20,977 nt of DNA from Nitrospirota bacterium (GCA_030637135.1 DAOVVO010000008.1:1-20977); one strand, 5' to 3'. Shown: positions 1 to 8,388, counted from the stretch's first letter. The notes: generated by a model from the letters alone, not told the origin. A program made the numbers and translations.

Positions 1-1092
1 GGAAAAATATCAGGAATCCCCATCAGGATTCATTTTTCATGGTTTTTGGTATTCGGTCTTATAACGTGGGCTTTAGCAACACAGTATTTCCCACAGGTAG
101 CACCTGAACTCCCCCAGACTACCAACTGGCTGAGAGGCGCGCTCGCAGCCCTCTTGCTTTTTCTTTCTGTAATAATTCACGAGTTGTCGCATTCATTTAT
201 TGCGAGAAGATACAAAATACCGATAACCAGTATCACGCTTTTTATTTTTGGCGGTGTTGCTCAAATGAAAAAGGAACCATCAGGCCCCAAGGCTGAATTA
301 AACATGGCACTCGCTGGTCCCTTTTCAAGTTATATCCTCGGATTGATTTTCTTCATATTTTACAGACTGGCAGGTGATTACCAGGGATTAAAAGCCATAA
401 CGAACTATCTTTTTCAGATTAACATTATTCTCGGGACATTCAACCTCTTTCCAGGATTTCCCATGGACGGTGGACGGGTTCTAAGGGCCATACTCTGGGA
501 AAGAACAGGCAATTACCTCAATGCTACGAAAATGGCTTCAAAAACAGGACAGATTATTGCTCTGTTTTTTATGATTGCAGGATTCAGTCCCCTTATGGCA
601 GGCCGTCTTGATGGCCTCTGGTTTATACTTATAGGATGGTTTTTATACACAGCGGCACAGTCAAGTTACCGACAGGCAACCACCAGGGACATTTTAGCAG
701 GTGTTAAGGTGAAAGATGTCATGGCTCATGATGTCATTACTGTACATTCAGACATGAGCCTTTCAGAGCTTGTTGACAATTATTTTTTAAGATACGGTTT
801 TGGCGGATTCCCTGTTGTAGAGGGTGAACGCCTTGTGGGCATCATAAGCCTTAAAGAGATAAAAGGTATCCTTAAAAATAAATGGTTTAACACGAGTGCC
901 AAGGATGTTATGCAGGCATTTGATAAGTCACTCGCAGTATCAGAGGATAATGATGTGTCAACGATCCTTGAAAAAATAATCCGGGAGGATAAAGGAAGGT
1001 TCCTGGTAATGAAGAGCGACAGACTGGTCGGAATAATAACACGCTCAGGCATAGCAAACTACCTGAAAATTAAAGGAGAACTAAAGGGCTAA
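1..1092 (+). CDS. M50 site-2-protease-like zinc metallopeptidase with C-terminal CBS pair (5' end outside window)
   Basis: Integral membrane zinc protease of the S2P/SpoIVFB class, which cleaves substrates within or next to the membrane. The frame is open from base 1 and the residues before the first possible internal start (TTG at 46) read GKISGIPIRIHFSWFLVF, the usual start of this family, so the true start lies upstream. The zinc site HELSH is encoded at about 178-192, and the second metal motif, seen as NLFPGFPMDGGRVLRA, at about 442-489. Hydrophobic segments surround both. The C-terminal third holds two CBS domains (roughly 700-870 and 895-1075), each with a DVM start and an LVGIIS/LVGIIT core, which usually bind adenine nucleotides and suggest energy-linked control. 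The natural substrate cannot be told from sequence. The family assignment is very secure. Confidence 0.93.
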   Translation, partial: GKISGIPIRIHFSWFLVFGLITWALATQYFPQVAPELPQTTNWLRGALAALLLFLSVIIHELSHSFIARRYKIPITSITLFIFGGVAQMKKEPSGPKAELNMALAGPFSSYILGLIFFIFYRLAGDYQGLKAITNYLFQINIILGTFNLFPGFPMDGGRVLRAILWERTGNYLNATKMASKTGQIIALFFMIAGFSPLMAGRLDGLWFILIGWFLYTAAQSSYRQATTRDILAGVKVKDVMAHDVITVHSDMSLSELVDNYFLRYGFGGFPVVEGERLVGIISLKEIKGILKNKWFNTSAKDVMQAFDKSLAVSEDNDVSTILEKIIREDKGRFLVMKSDRLVGIITRSGIANYLKIKGELKG

Positions 1093-1108
1093 GAAAACGG
1101 CGGCTGAA

Positions 1109-1125
1109 AAGCCCTTAGAGGGCTT
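1109..1125 (+). promoter_or_regulatory. Hairpin overlapping the lgt ribosome-binding site
   Basis: AAGCCCT-TAG-AGGGCTT is a perfect 7-bp stem with a 3-nt loop. Its 3' arm contains AGAGGG, the only Shine-Dalgarno-like sequence before the lgt ATG at 1131. No T-run follows, so it is a poor terminator. It could mask the lgt RBS or protect a 3' end. The role is inferred; the pairing is visible. Confidence 0.45.
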
Positions 1126-1130
1126 ATCTT

Positions 1131-1988
1131 ATGAACAATCAATTCTTTAAATTCTGGAACCACCTGCCCGAACATATCAACCCTGTTATTGTTCAAATCG
1201 GACAGTTCCAGGTGCGCTATTACGGCTTAATGTATGTAGTTGCTTTTTCGGTATTATACATACTCGTTATGTACAGAGTGAAAAATGAAAAATATGAATA
1301 CTCAAAAAATGTTATCCAAAATTATTTTGTCTGGGCAATTCTGGGCTTAATGGCCGGGGGAAGATTAGGCTATGTGGTATTTTACAATTTAAAATACTAT
1401 AGTGCCCATCCTTTAGAAATAATCCTCCCCTTCAGCTTTACAAACGGATTTCATTATACAGGGATTACCGGAATGTCGTACCATGGCGGGCTCATTGGAA
1501 TTTTATCAGCCAGTATCTTTTTTTGTTATAAAAATAAAATAAATTTCTGGCACTTCTCAGACCTTTTCATTCCCGCTATTCCATTAGGATATACGTTCGG
1601 CAGAATTGGCAATTTTATTAACGGAGAACTGTATGGCCGTATAACAAGCACACGCTGGGGTATGTATTTCCCTTCAGACCCAACTGGTCAACTCAGACAC
1701 CCATCACAGCTTTACGAAGCTTTTTTCGAGGGTGTGTTTCTCTTTTTCATCCTCTGGAACGTGCGAAAAAAAAGGCCGTTCAATGGTTTTTTCCTGTCTC
1801 TCTATTTAATAGGCTATGGGCTGGTCAGATTTTTCATTGAATTTGTCCGCCAGCCTGATCCTCAACTGGGATTCATACTTGGACCCCTTACTACGGGACA
1901 AATCCTCTGCCTCCTCATGATAGCCGGTGGAGCAGCAGTTCTTTTCATAAAAAAGAAGTCACGATGCTCTTTAGAAATACCTTTATAA
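1131..1988 (+). CDS. lgt: Prolipoprotein diacylglyceryl transferase
   Basis: Transfers the diacylglyceryl group from phosphatidylglycerol to the lipobox cysteine of prolipoproteins, the first step of bacterial lipoprotein maturation, in the inner membrane. The 285-residue length is normal. Family signatures are visible: YYGLMYVVAF near the N terminus, GGRLGYVVFYN, MSYHGGLIG, the Lgt signature GRIGNFINGELYGR, RHPSQLYEA, and the C-terminal GYGLVRFFIEFVRQPD. About seven hydrophobic segments are present. The ATG is preceded by AGAGGG with 8-nt spacing, in a leader hairpin. It follows the M50 peptidase gene by 38 bp and is probably co-transcribed with it; a strong terminator overlaps its stop codon. 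Confidence 0.97.
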   Translation: MNNQFFKFWNHLPEHINPVIVQIGQFQVRYYGLMYVVAFSVLYILVMYRVKNEKYEYSKNVIQNYFVWAILGLMAGGRLGYVVFYNLKYYSAHPLEIILPFSFTNGFHYTGITGMSYHGGLIGILSASIFFCYKNKINFWHFSDLFIPAIPLGYTFGRIGNFINGELYGRITSTRWGMYFPSDPTGQLRHPSQLYEAFFEGVFLFFILWNVRKKRPFNGFFLSLYLIGYGLVRFFIEFVRQPDPQLGFILGPLTTGQILCLLMIAGGAAVLFIKKKSRCSLEIPL

Positions 1989-2047
1989 CACAAGCAATTA
2001 TGCTTCACACGAAATAGAGAGTATAGTTGCTTGTGTTATTTTTTTTT
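1985..2047 (+). terminator. Rho-independent terminator after lgt
   Basis: A perfect 13-bp inverted repeat (1985-1997 ATAACACAAGCAA with 2027-2039 TTGCTTGTGTTAT) encloses a 29-nt loop, and a run of nine T ends at 2047. The left arm contains the lgt stop codon TAA (1986-1988). The large loop is unusual, but the stem and T-tract are convincing. Confidence 0.85.
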
Positions 2048-2188
2048 AGATAAAAATTGAAATAAAAAACTTCCCCCTATGAAAAACCCTATTCGCTAAA
2101 ACGGTAAAAACATTCGCTCTTATGGTATGAAAATATAGTTGGATTCTCCTTGCCAAGATGTTAGAATTGAATGCAAAAACAGAGAGAT

Positions 2189-3853
2189 ATGTTCAGGTTT
2201 AGAAAAAAAGAGATAAAACGCCTCAGGGCAATTATAGGGGCGATGGCAAAGTATGGCTTTGAATCCATTGTCAACAGGCTCCGCCTGAGGACAAAAATCC
2301 CTTTAATGGACCGTATTATCAACAGATGGAAAGGCTTAGCTCCTGAAATATCTCCAGCCGTAGGCCTGCGCAAGATGTTGGAGGAGCTTGGCACCACATT
2401 TATAAAACTGGGGCAGGTCCTTAGTCTAAGGAAAGATATCCTCCCCGGTACTTTTATCACTGAGCTGGAAAGACTTCAGGAAAACGTTGAACCCGTACCT
2501 CTAGAGGCAGTGAAAACACAGATAGAAAAAGAACTGGGGAAATCATTGGAAGAATTATTTGCATTTTTTGAAGAAAAACCCCTGGCAGCAGCCTCAATCG
2601 CCCAGGTACACAGGGCTCAGCTCTTTGACGGCAGAGCTGTTGTTGTAAAAATCCAGAGACCTGAAATTAAAGAGATAATTATGACAGACCTCGATCTTTT
2701 GGGGCATATAGCAAGGCTCCTGGATAAATATATCCCGGAGAGCAGGCTCTATGATCCGAAAAGTCAGATAGTAGAACTAAAAAAAACCATTTTAAAAGAA
2801 GTAGATTTCGAGACAGAAATGAGACATGCGCAGAGGTTTAGAGATAATTTTATCGATAGTAAAGACGTCTTTGTTCCCCTTGTTTTAAATAATCTTTCAA
2901 CGAAGCGTGTGCTCACGATAGAAATGAGCGAGGGCAGAAAAATAACCGAGCTTTCTCAGGAAGAGCCTGAACTTAAAAAAGAATTTGCCAGAAGACTTGT
3001 TGAGTCTTACTTAAAACAGGTTTTTATAGATGGATTTTTCCATGCTGACCCGCATCCCGGCAATATCTTAATTCTTGAAGATGGGAGGCTCTGTTTTCAT
3101 GACTTTGGTATGATGGGATATTTAAGTCCGGATATGCGGGAAAATCTGGCAGACTGGCTTCTTGCTTTTATTGACAAGAATTTCGATGCGATTACCGACA
3201 TATATCTAAAAATAGGGATTATCGGGGAAGAATTTAACCGCACTGCTTTTAAAAGAGACCTGGAAAATTTTATCGAGGAGTACTATAACCTTCCCCTGAA
3301 GGAGTTTTCTTTTGCTTCAATCCTTGAGAGGTCCATACATATCGGTAAGTCACACGGTATCAAAGTTCCGTCAGAACTTCTCTTGCTGGGGAAAGCATTT
3401 ATGACTGTGGAATCTGTAGTCAGAGACCTGGACCCTGACTTCAATTTTGTGGAAAGTATAAAACCCTATGCAAAAAACATCATGAAAAGCAAACTGTCGC
3501 CGTCAACCATGGCAAAAGAAGGAATGAAGTTTTTGCTTGACCTTCAAAAGGTTTTAAAAGAAGTCCCGAAGGCCCTGGAAGTCCTTGTTCGCGATGTTAA
3601 GGACAACAAATGGGAGGTAACCGTTAAACATGAAAAACTCGAAGATCTTGAAAACCATATAGACAAAGCCAGTAACCGTCTGGCGTTTGCGATTGTAATC
3701 GCAGCTATTATTATCGGTTCATCCACGATAGCCCAGTTTCATGTGGGTCCAAAAATTTGGGGTTTTTCAGCATTAGGTATTGTAGGATACACACTTGCAG
3801 CTTTTCTCGGCCTGCGACTCATCTGGGCAATGATAAAGTCCGGAATGTTGTAA
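2189..3853 (+). CDS. ABC1/UbiB (AarF) family protein kinase-like ATPase
   Basis: Atypical kinase-like ATPase of the UbiB/AarF/ADCK group, which supports isoprenoid quinone synthesis or lipid homeostasis at the inner membrane. Counting from an in-frame ATG at 2171, the family motifs are KLGQ (79-82) in the N-terminal extension, the alanine-rich AAASIAQVHRA loop (about 139-149), the VVVKIQRP lysine (K160), HADPHPGN (291-298) and a DFG triplet (311-313). Two hydrophobic helices end the protein, as in UbiB. I prefer the ATG at 2189, because MFRFRKKEIKRLR resembles the usual family start; the ATG at 2171 would add six residues, and neither has a good ribosome-binding site. No ubiquinone genes adjoin it, so in an anaerobe it may act in menaquinone or lipid metabolism (inference). 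Confidence 0.93.
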   Translation: MFRFRKKEIKRLRAIIGAMAKYGFESIVNRLRLRTKIPLMDRIINRWKGLAPEISPAVGLRKMLEELGTTFIKLGQVLSLRKDILPGTFITELERLQENVEPVPLEAVKTQIEKELGKSLEELFAFFEEKPLAAASIAQVHRAQLFDGRAVVVKIQRPEIKEIIMTDLDLLGHIARLLDKYIPESRLYDPKSQIVELKKTILKEVDFETEMRHAQRFRDNFIDSKDVFVPLVLNNLSTKRVLTIEMSEGRKITELSQEEPELKKEFARRLVESYLKQVFIDGFFHADPHPGNILILEDGRLCFHDFGMMGYLSPDMRENLADWLLAFIDKNFDAITDIYLKIGIIGEEFNRTAFKRDLENFIEEYYNLPLKEFSFASILERSIHIGKSHGIKVPSELLLLGKAFMTVESVVRDLDPDFNFVESIKPYAKNIMKSKLSPSTMAKEGMKFLLDLQKVLKEVPKALEVLVRDVKDNKWEVTVKHEKLEDLENHIDKASNRLAFAIVIAAIIIGSSTIAQFHVGPKIWGFSALGIVGYTLAAFLGLRLIWAMIKSGML

Positions 3854-3907
3854 CAAAAGGCATGCGGTAAATCCCGGAATTAATGCTATAAAAAATGGAC
3901 ATAGTTA

Positions 3908-3937
3908 TTGACATCCAGTCATAGAAAAAATTATAGT
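3908..3937 (+). promoter_or_regulatory. Sigma70-type promoter candidate before the SAP-domain gene
   Basis: A consensus -35 TTGACA (3908-3913) and TATAGT (3932-3937) are separated by 18 nt. They lie in the 185-bp gap after the UbiB-family gene and would start a transcript near 3944, giving a leader of about 95 nt ahead of the ATG at 4039. Confidence 0.55.
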
Positions 3938-3954
3938 AACTACTTAAGGATATT

Positions 3955-4014
3955 ATGAAAAAAATTTTAACGGGATTCTTTATAATACAGGTCATTGAAA
4001 GTTTTATTTTTTAA
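3955..4014 (+). CDS. Possible 19-residue leader peptide
   Basis: A short ORF, MKKILTGFFIIQVIESFIF, with AAGGA four bases before its ATG, begins just downstream of the predicted transcription start and ends 24 bp before the SAP-domain gene. It is hydrophobic with a basic start, so it could be a tiny membrane peptide, a translational leader, or chance in AT-rich DNA. I know of no family for it. Confidence 0.2.
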   Translation: MKKILTGFFIIQVIESFIF

Positions 4015-4038
4015 AAACTAAAATTACAGGGAGGCAAT

Positions 4039-4335
4039 ATGGCAATAAAAAAAGTAAAGATTTCTGCAAGGACACGGAACAACATAAAGAAAACAACTGA
4101 CACAAAAACCATTCAGAGTTCGGGACTGAAAAGAAAAGGGAACGGGAACATTACAATCAACAAACTAAAGGAAATTGCAAAATTTAAAGGCATAAATACC
4201 TACAAAATGAGAAAGGCAGAAATCATAAAAAATATCCAGAGGCTTGAAGGTAATTTTGACTGTTTTGGCACAGCCGCGACAGGATACTGCGACCAGAACG
4301 GCTGTATCTGGATAACAGAGTGCTTGAAGCCCTAA
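4039..4335 (+). CDS. Small SAP-domain protein with a four-cysteine tail
   Basis: A 98-residue basic protein. Residues about 1-35 are rich in Lys, Arg and Thr and probably flexible. Residues about 38-70 (ITINKLKEIAKFKGI through AEIIKNIQRLEG) look like a SAP or Rho-N type helix-extended-helix motif, a nucleic-acid-binding fold. The last 25 residues carry four cysteines (DCFGTAATGYCDQNGCIW then ECLKP), spaced C-x8-C-x4-C-x5-C, which may bind a metal. Small proteins pairing this motif with a NFDCF...GYC tail occur in anaerobic Gram-negative bacteria from my general knowledge, but their function is not known. GGGAGG at 4029-4034, with 4-nt spacing, fixes the start. It stands ahead of the copper genes but with its own promoter. 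Confidence 0.8.
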   Translation: MAIKKVKISARTRNNIKKTTDTKTIQSSGLKRKGNGNITINKLKEIAKFKGINTYKMRKAEIIKNIQRLEGNFDCFGTAATGYCDQNGCIWITECLKP

Positions 4336-4509
4336 CAATCTTTCAGCTCTTCGAGGAAAACCACAACAAAAATTAAGGTTCTCACTACAAGGCCATGGTT
4401 TCATTCCTGACCAAAGGTTGGTGCACATACCCGGTATGCTCGCAACTTCAATATAAAATTCACAAAAACAGTTGCTCCAAGTACGAAAAAAGCGAAAGGG
4501 AGGCATATA

Positions 4510-4554
4510 ATGCACTGGAACTATGGAACCGGAATGGATTTTGGAAGGAGATGA
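4510..4554 (+). CDS. Possible 14-residue coupling peptide before the Met-rich gene
   Basis: AAAGGGAGG (4495-4503), the best ribosome-binding site in this stretch, precedes the ATG at 4510 by six bases. The ORF encodes MHWNYGTGMDFGRR and stops with TGA at 4552, next to the start region of the Met-rich protein gene (AUGA overlap at 4551). The sequence resembles the first residues of small SHOCT-type membrane proteins often found near metal transporters (recollection, not a search), so it could be a truncated remnant now used for translational coupling. Confidence 0.3.
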   Translation: MHWNYGTGMDFGRR

Positions 4555-4556
4555 AG

Positions 4557-4991
4557 ATGAAAAGATTTCTTTTCATGTCAATTTTTATTTTCTTTATAAT
4601 GGCACATTACAGTTCTGCTCAGATGGGACATGGTACGATGAGAAAAACACACGATATGGAACAGAGGCACATGATGGAGCAGGAAGAAATACCGGGTGAA
4701 AAGCGTATGATGATGGAGCACGAAACGATGATGGGAAATATGATGGGCACAACACAGGATATTTCAACCATGATGAGTGAAATGTCTGAGATGATAGGAA
4801 ATATGTCTACAATGAGCAGGGACAACTCCAGGGGCAGAATGCAAAAGATGTCTAATATTATGAAAAAAATGAGCACTGAGATGTTCAGGATGTCCTGGAT
4901 GATGGATAAAGGCATGGTAACAGATGAAGAAATGAAAACAATGCAAGAAAGGATATTAAAAATGCAAAAACAGATGTCAGAAATTAAGTGA
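4557..4991 (+). CDS. Exported methionine-rich protein, probable periplasmic copper binder
   Basis: Starts MKRFLFMSIFIFFIMAHYSS, a clear signal peptide with likely cleavage near SSA-Q (residue 21/22). The mature part of about 123 residues holds 31 methionines, many in MM or MxxM patterns, plus several N-terminal His (MGHG, HDME, RHMM, EHETMM). Such Met/His clusters bind Cu(I) in periplasmic copper proteins, and copA follows 116 bp downstream, so copper buffering or delivery outside the inner membrane is likely (inference). The rest is polar and helical. AAGGAG (4545-4550) sits six bases before this ATG. The frame is open from 4395, but the extra 54 residues have no export signal and a worse RBS. 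I recognise no named family. Confidence 0.75.
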   Translation: MKRFLFMSIFIFFIMAHYSSAQMGHGTMRKTHDMEQRHMMEQEEIPGEKRMMMEHETMMGNMMGTTQDISTMMSEMSEMIGNMSTMSRDNSRGRMQKMSNIMKKMSTEMFRMSWMMDKGMVTDEEMKTMQERILKMQKQMSEIK

Positions 4992-5107
4992 CAGAGTTCT
5001 TGGATAGAGAATAATTAAAAACTAATACATATCAACAGCATTCAAAAAATCCCTTCACCATTCCTTCATAAAATAATGATAAAATAAACGTCAAAAAGAG
5101 GCAAAAC

Positions 5108-7747
5108 ATGGTAAAAGACCCTGTCTGCGGGATGACTATTAAAGAAAAGGACGCTGCTGGTATCTCCGAATACAATGGTAAGACCTATTATTTTTGCGCC
5201 CTATCCTGCAAAAAAGACTTTGATAAAAACCCTGAAAAATTCAAAAGCAGAGAACAGCAAACGGTATCCATCAGGCCTGTCTCTCAAAAAGACATCTCTC
5301 CCCGGGCCAAAAGAATAGATATGCCAGTAACAGGCATGTCATGCGCATCCTGTGCATCCAGGATACAGGATGCAATCGCGAAACTGAAAGGTGTCGAAAG
5401 TGCTTCAGTAAACTTTGCGGCTGAAAAAGCTACTGTTTTTTACGACCCGTCTGAGGCTGATGTTAAAGAGTTGATAAAATCCGTAAAGGACCTCGGATAT
5501 GGAGTCTCTTTTTCAAAAGTAACAATCCCTATACATGGTATGACCTGTGCATCATGCGTGGAAAAGGTGCAGAAGGCACTTTCCTCTTTGAACGGTGTTT
5601 TCTCAGCCTCAGTAAATCTTGCAACAGAAAAAGCGAGTGTTGAATATATACCTGATCAGGTCGGCATGAGAGATTTTAAAAAGGCTATCAAGAGTGTAGG
5701 TTATGAAATTGTAGAGGTCGAAAAGGGCGAGGACATCGTTGAAAAAGAAAAAAGGGAAAGGGAAAGGGACTACAAAAAGCTCAAAAGAAAACTTCTTTTT
5801 GGCGCCGCCCTTGCCATTCCTCTTTTCATGCTCGTATTCTGGGAAAAGATAGGCCTGTCTGCAATTATCAGGATACCGAAGCAGATAAATTTCATTATTC
5901 AGTTCATCATCCAGACACCTGTTCAGTTCTGGGTAGGGTGGCAGTTTTACACTGGCGCCGTTGTTGCAGCCCGCCATAGAACAACCAATATGAATACCCT
6001 CATAGCTGTTGGAACTTCAGCCGCCTACTTATACAGTGTAGCAGCGACATTTTTCCCTTCACTCTTTGCAATCAGAGGATATTCTGCTGAGGTGTATTTT
6101 GATACAGCTGCGGCCATTATTGTGCTCATCTTGCTGGGAAGACTGCTTGAATCAAGAGCAAAAGGACAGACATCTGAGGCAATAAAAAAACTCATCGGTT
6201 TACAGGCAAAAACAGCGCGGGTCATACGAGATGGCCATGAATCTGATATACCTGTTGAAGAAGTAGAAATAGGAGACACTATTCTGTTAAGGCCCGGTGA
6301 AAAGATTCCCGTGGACGGGATTGTAAAAGAAGGTTATTCCTCAGTTGATGAATCAATGATATCAGGTGAATCCATACCGATTGAAAAAAACATCGGGGAT
6401 GAGGTAATCGGGGCAACCATAAACAAAACAGGTTCATTTAAGTTTGAAGCAACAAAAGTGGGGAGGGATACCATGCTTTCCCAGATTATTCATATGGTGC
6501 AGGAAGCACAGGGCTCCAAGCCTCCGATAGCAAGGCTCGCGGATAAGATTGCTTCAATATTTGTCCCTGCTGTTATAGGCATTGCCACGTTAACATTTAT
6601 CATCTGGTTATTCTTCGGGCCTGCACCTGCTTTTACCTATGCATTGCTCAACTTTATAGCGGTACTGATAATAGCATGCCCATGCGCCCTCGGGCTTGCA
6701 ACACCAACATCTATCATGGTAGGCACAGGCAAAGGGGCTGAAAACGGTATATTAATACGGGGTGGAGAGGCACTTGAAACTGCGCACAAGATAGATACTA
6801 TCGTCTTTGATAAAACAGGCACTATTACAAAAGGAGAACCGGTTGTTACTGACGTTGTTTCATTGAACACCAGGGAAAATGATGTCCTATTCTACTCAGC
6901 ATCTGCAGAAAAGAACTCAGAGCACCCGCTTGGAGAGGCTATTTTAAAGAAAGCCGGAGAAAAAAATATTGAGCTCAAGGACCCTGCAGCTTTTCAGGCA
7001 GTTCCCGGTCATGGTATTAAGGCAAAGATTAATGAAAAGACCGTTCATCTCGGCAATACGAATTTTATGAATGATGAAAACATAGATATAAAAGAGCTCG
7101 CAGAAAAAGCTGAACAACTATCCAGTGAAGGCAAGACACCGATGTATGTAGCAGTAGATAACATTATCATGGGTATCGTAGCAGTTGCTGACACCCTAAA
7201 AGAGAATTCCGTCGAGGCAATAAAAGCTTTGCATAAACTCGGCATAGAAGTCGCTATGATAACAGGCGACAACAAGAGGACCGCAGAAGCAATCGCAAAA
7301 CAGGTTGGTATAGACAGGGTGTTCGCTGAAGTTCTTCCCGAAGACAAGGCTAAAGAAGTCAAGAAACTGCAGGCAAAAGGGAAAGTGACTGCTATGGTCG
7401 GCGACGGCATCAATGATGCCCCTGCCCTTGCCCAGGCTGATATAGGCATTGCTATCGGGACAGGAACCGACGTCGCGATGGAGGCATCTGATATAACCCT
7501 CATTAGCGGTAACCTCTCGGGAGTTGCAGCTTCCATTGCACTTTCAAAGGCTACACTCAGGAACATCAAACAGAACCTATTCTGGGCATTTGCCTATAAC
7601 ACACTATTAATTCCGGTTGCCGCAGGAATACTTTTTCCCTTCTTCGGCATTCTCTTAAATCCGATGTTTGCCGCCGCTGCAATGGGTATGTCATCACTTA
7701 CCGTAGTGACAAATGCTCTGAGATTGAGAAGGTTTCGGTTAAGCTAA
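5108..7747 (+). CDS. copA: Cu+-exporting P1B-1-type ATPase with N-terminal YHS domain
   Basis: Pumps Cu+ from the cytoplasm using ATP. The 879-residue order is: YHS/TRASH-like domain (about 1-46, DPVCGM then YYFCALSC), two HMA copper domains with GMSCASC (76-82) and GMTCASC (144-150), membrane helices, an actuator loop with SGESIP, the transmembrane CPC motif (C524-P525-C526, CPCALGLATP), the phosphorylation site DKTGT (D568), SEHPLG in the nucleotide-binding domain, GDGINDAPAL, and the last two helices with YN and MGMSS-TVVTNALRLRR. The latter two are the P1B-1 Cu+ signatures. AAGAGG (5096-5101), six bases from the ATG, fixes the start. The Met-rich exported protein upstream fits copper handling. 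I saw no clear CueR- or CsoR-type operator in the 116-bp gap. Confidence 0.97.
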   Translation: MVKDPVCGMTIKEKDAAGISEYNGKTYYFCALSCKKDFDKNPEKFKSREQQTVSIRPVSQKDISPRAKRIDMPVTGMSCASCASRIQDAIAKLKGVESASVNFAAEKATVFYDPSEADVKELIKSVKDLGYGVSFSKVTIPIHGMTCASCVEKVQKALSSLNGVFSASVNLATEKASVEYIPDQVGMRDFKKAIKSVGYEIVEVEKGEDIVEKEKRERERDYKKLKRKLLFGAALAIPLFMLVFWEKIGLSAIIRIPKQINFIIQFIIQTPVQFWVGWQFYTGAVVAARHRTTNMNTLIAVGTSAAYLYSVAATFFPSLFAIRGYSAEVYFDTAAAIIVLILLGRLLESRAKGQTSEAIKKLIGLQAKTARVIRDGHESDIPVEEVEIGDTILLRPGEKIPVDGIVKEGYSSVDESMISGESIPIEKNIGDEVIGATINKTGSFKFEATKVGRDTMLSQIIHMVQEAQGSKPPIARLADKIASIFVPAVIGIATLTFIIWLFFGPAPAFTYALLNFIAVLIIACPCALGLATPTSIMVGTGKGAENGILIRGGEALETAHKIDTIVFDKTGTITKGEPVVTDVVSLNTRENDVLFYSASAEKNSEHPLGEAILKKAGEKNIELKDPAAFQAVPGHGIKAKINEKTVHLGNTNFMNDENIDIKELAEKAEQLSSEGKTPMYVAVDNIIMGIVAVADTLKENSVEAIKALHKLGIEVAMITGDNKRTAEAIAKQVGIDRVFAEVLPEDKAKEVKKLQAKGKVTAMVGDGINDAPALAQADIGIAIGTGTDVAMEASDITLISGNLSGVAASIALSKATLRNIKQNLFWAFAYNTLLIPVAAGILFPFFGILLNPMFAAAAMGMSSLTVVTNALRLRRFRLS

Positions 7748-7761
7748 GTCTAAGTATTTTC

Positions 7762-8304
7762 TCATTTTGCCGTAATCCCCCCGGATAAAATAAACGCCAT
7801 AACATCACCGCTTTCTGCATTAAGAGGTGTAACCTGTTCCCGGGGCACAACAATGAGGTTTCCTGCAAAATTATAGGATTGGGGAAGATATACCGCAACC
7901 CGGTCTGAGAGCCCGAGATTTTCCAGGCTCTCACGGGTTACAAAACCGACAAACTGAATATTTATCATTTGAGAAAGTGTCACCAGCACCGGCTTGTTGA
8001 AACCTTTTTTGTCACCAACAAACGCATTAATCAAATCTCTTATTGATGTGTAAATCATCTTTATGAGAGGTAAACGGGTAAAAATGGTGTCAACTAAACG
8101 TACTATCCTCCGGGTTAAAAAGTTCGAAGCAACAAAGCCGACCACAATTATTGTCAGTATAGTCACTAAAAAGCCTAATCCCGGAAGCTTAAATTCAAAT
8201 ATACTGTCTATTTTCACAAAAACAATATATATAACATAGATTGTTGCCACAACAGGAACCAAAAATAGCAGTCCTTCAAAGAAATACCGTGTAAGTCTTT
8301 TCAT
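7762..8304 (-). CDS. DUF502 family membrane protein
   Basis: A 180-residue inner-membrane protein of the DUF502 family, function unknown. MKRLTRYFFEGLLFLVPVVAT is the typical start, with two hydrophobic helices in the first 75 residues, then a soluble part with LPLIKMIYTSIRDLINAF, the usual conserved core, and a late hydrophobic stretch (SGDVMAFILSGGI). The start at 8304 is preferred to GTG at 8313, because AAAGGG lies eight bases before the former and the family starts with MKR. It is transcribed toward copA, only 14 bp from that gene's end, and diverges from yajQ. No clear terminator lies between the two convergent genes. Confidence 0.9.
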   Translation of the reverse strand: MKRLTRYFFEGLLFLVPVVATIYVIYIVFVKIDSIFEFKLPGLGFLVTILTIIVVGFVASNFLTRRIVRLVDTIFTRLPLIKMIYTSIRDLINAFVGDKKGFNKPVLVTLSQMINIQFVGFVTRESLENLGLSDRVAVYLPQSYNFAGNLIVVPREQVTPLNAESGDVMAFILSGGITAK

Positions 8305-8358
8305 AACAACCACCCTTTCTTGAGTTAATTTTATAACATTTATCCGATAATGAAGGAT

Positions 8359-8388
8359 TTGACATATACTATGGTTGATAATTATTAT
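8359..8388 (+). promoter_or_regulatory. Sigma70-type promoter candidate for yajQ
   Basis: TTGACA (8359-8364), an 18-nt spacer and TATTAT (8383-8388), in the 215-bp divergent gap between the DUF502 gene and yajQ. The leader to the ATG would be about 125 nt. No other structure was recognised in this gap. Confidence 0.5.

Noticed and set aside
4395..4556. N-terminal extension of the Met-rich protein frame
   Set aside because: The extension would bury the signal peptide inside the protein, and AAGGAG lies at proper distance from the ATG at 4557.
4992..5107. CueR or CsoR operator before copA
   Set aside because: No long-spacer MerR-type promoter with dyad and no GC-rich CsoR palindrome could be seen in this AT-rich gap.
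7045..7569. Long antisense open frame within copA (174 codons)
   Set aside because: It lies opposite conserved CopA catalytic sequence and has Ser/Ala-rich low-complexity composition, typical of an antisense shadow.
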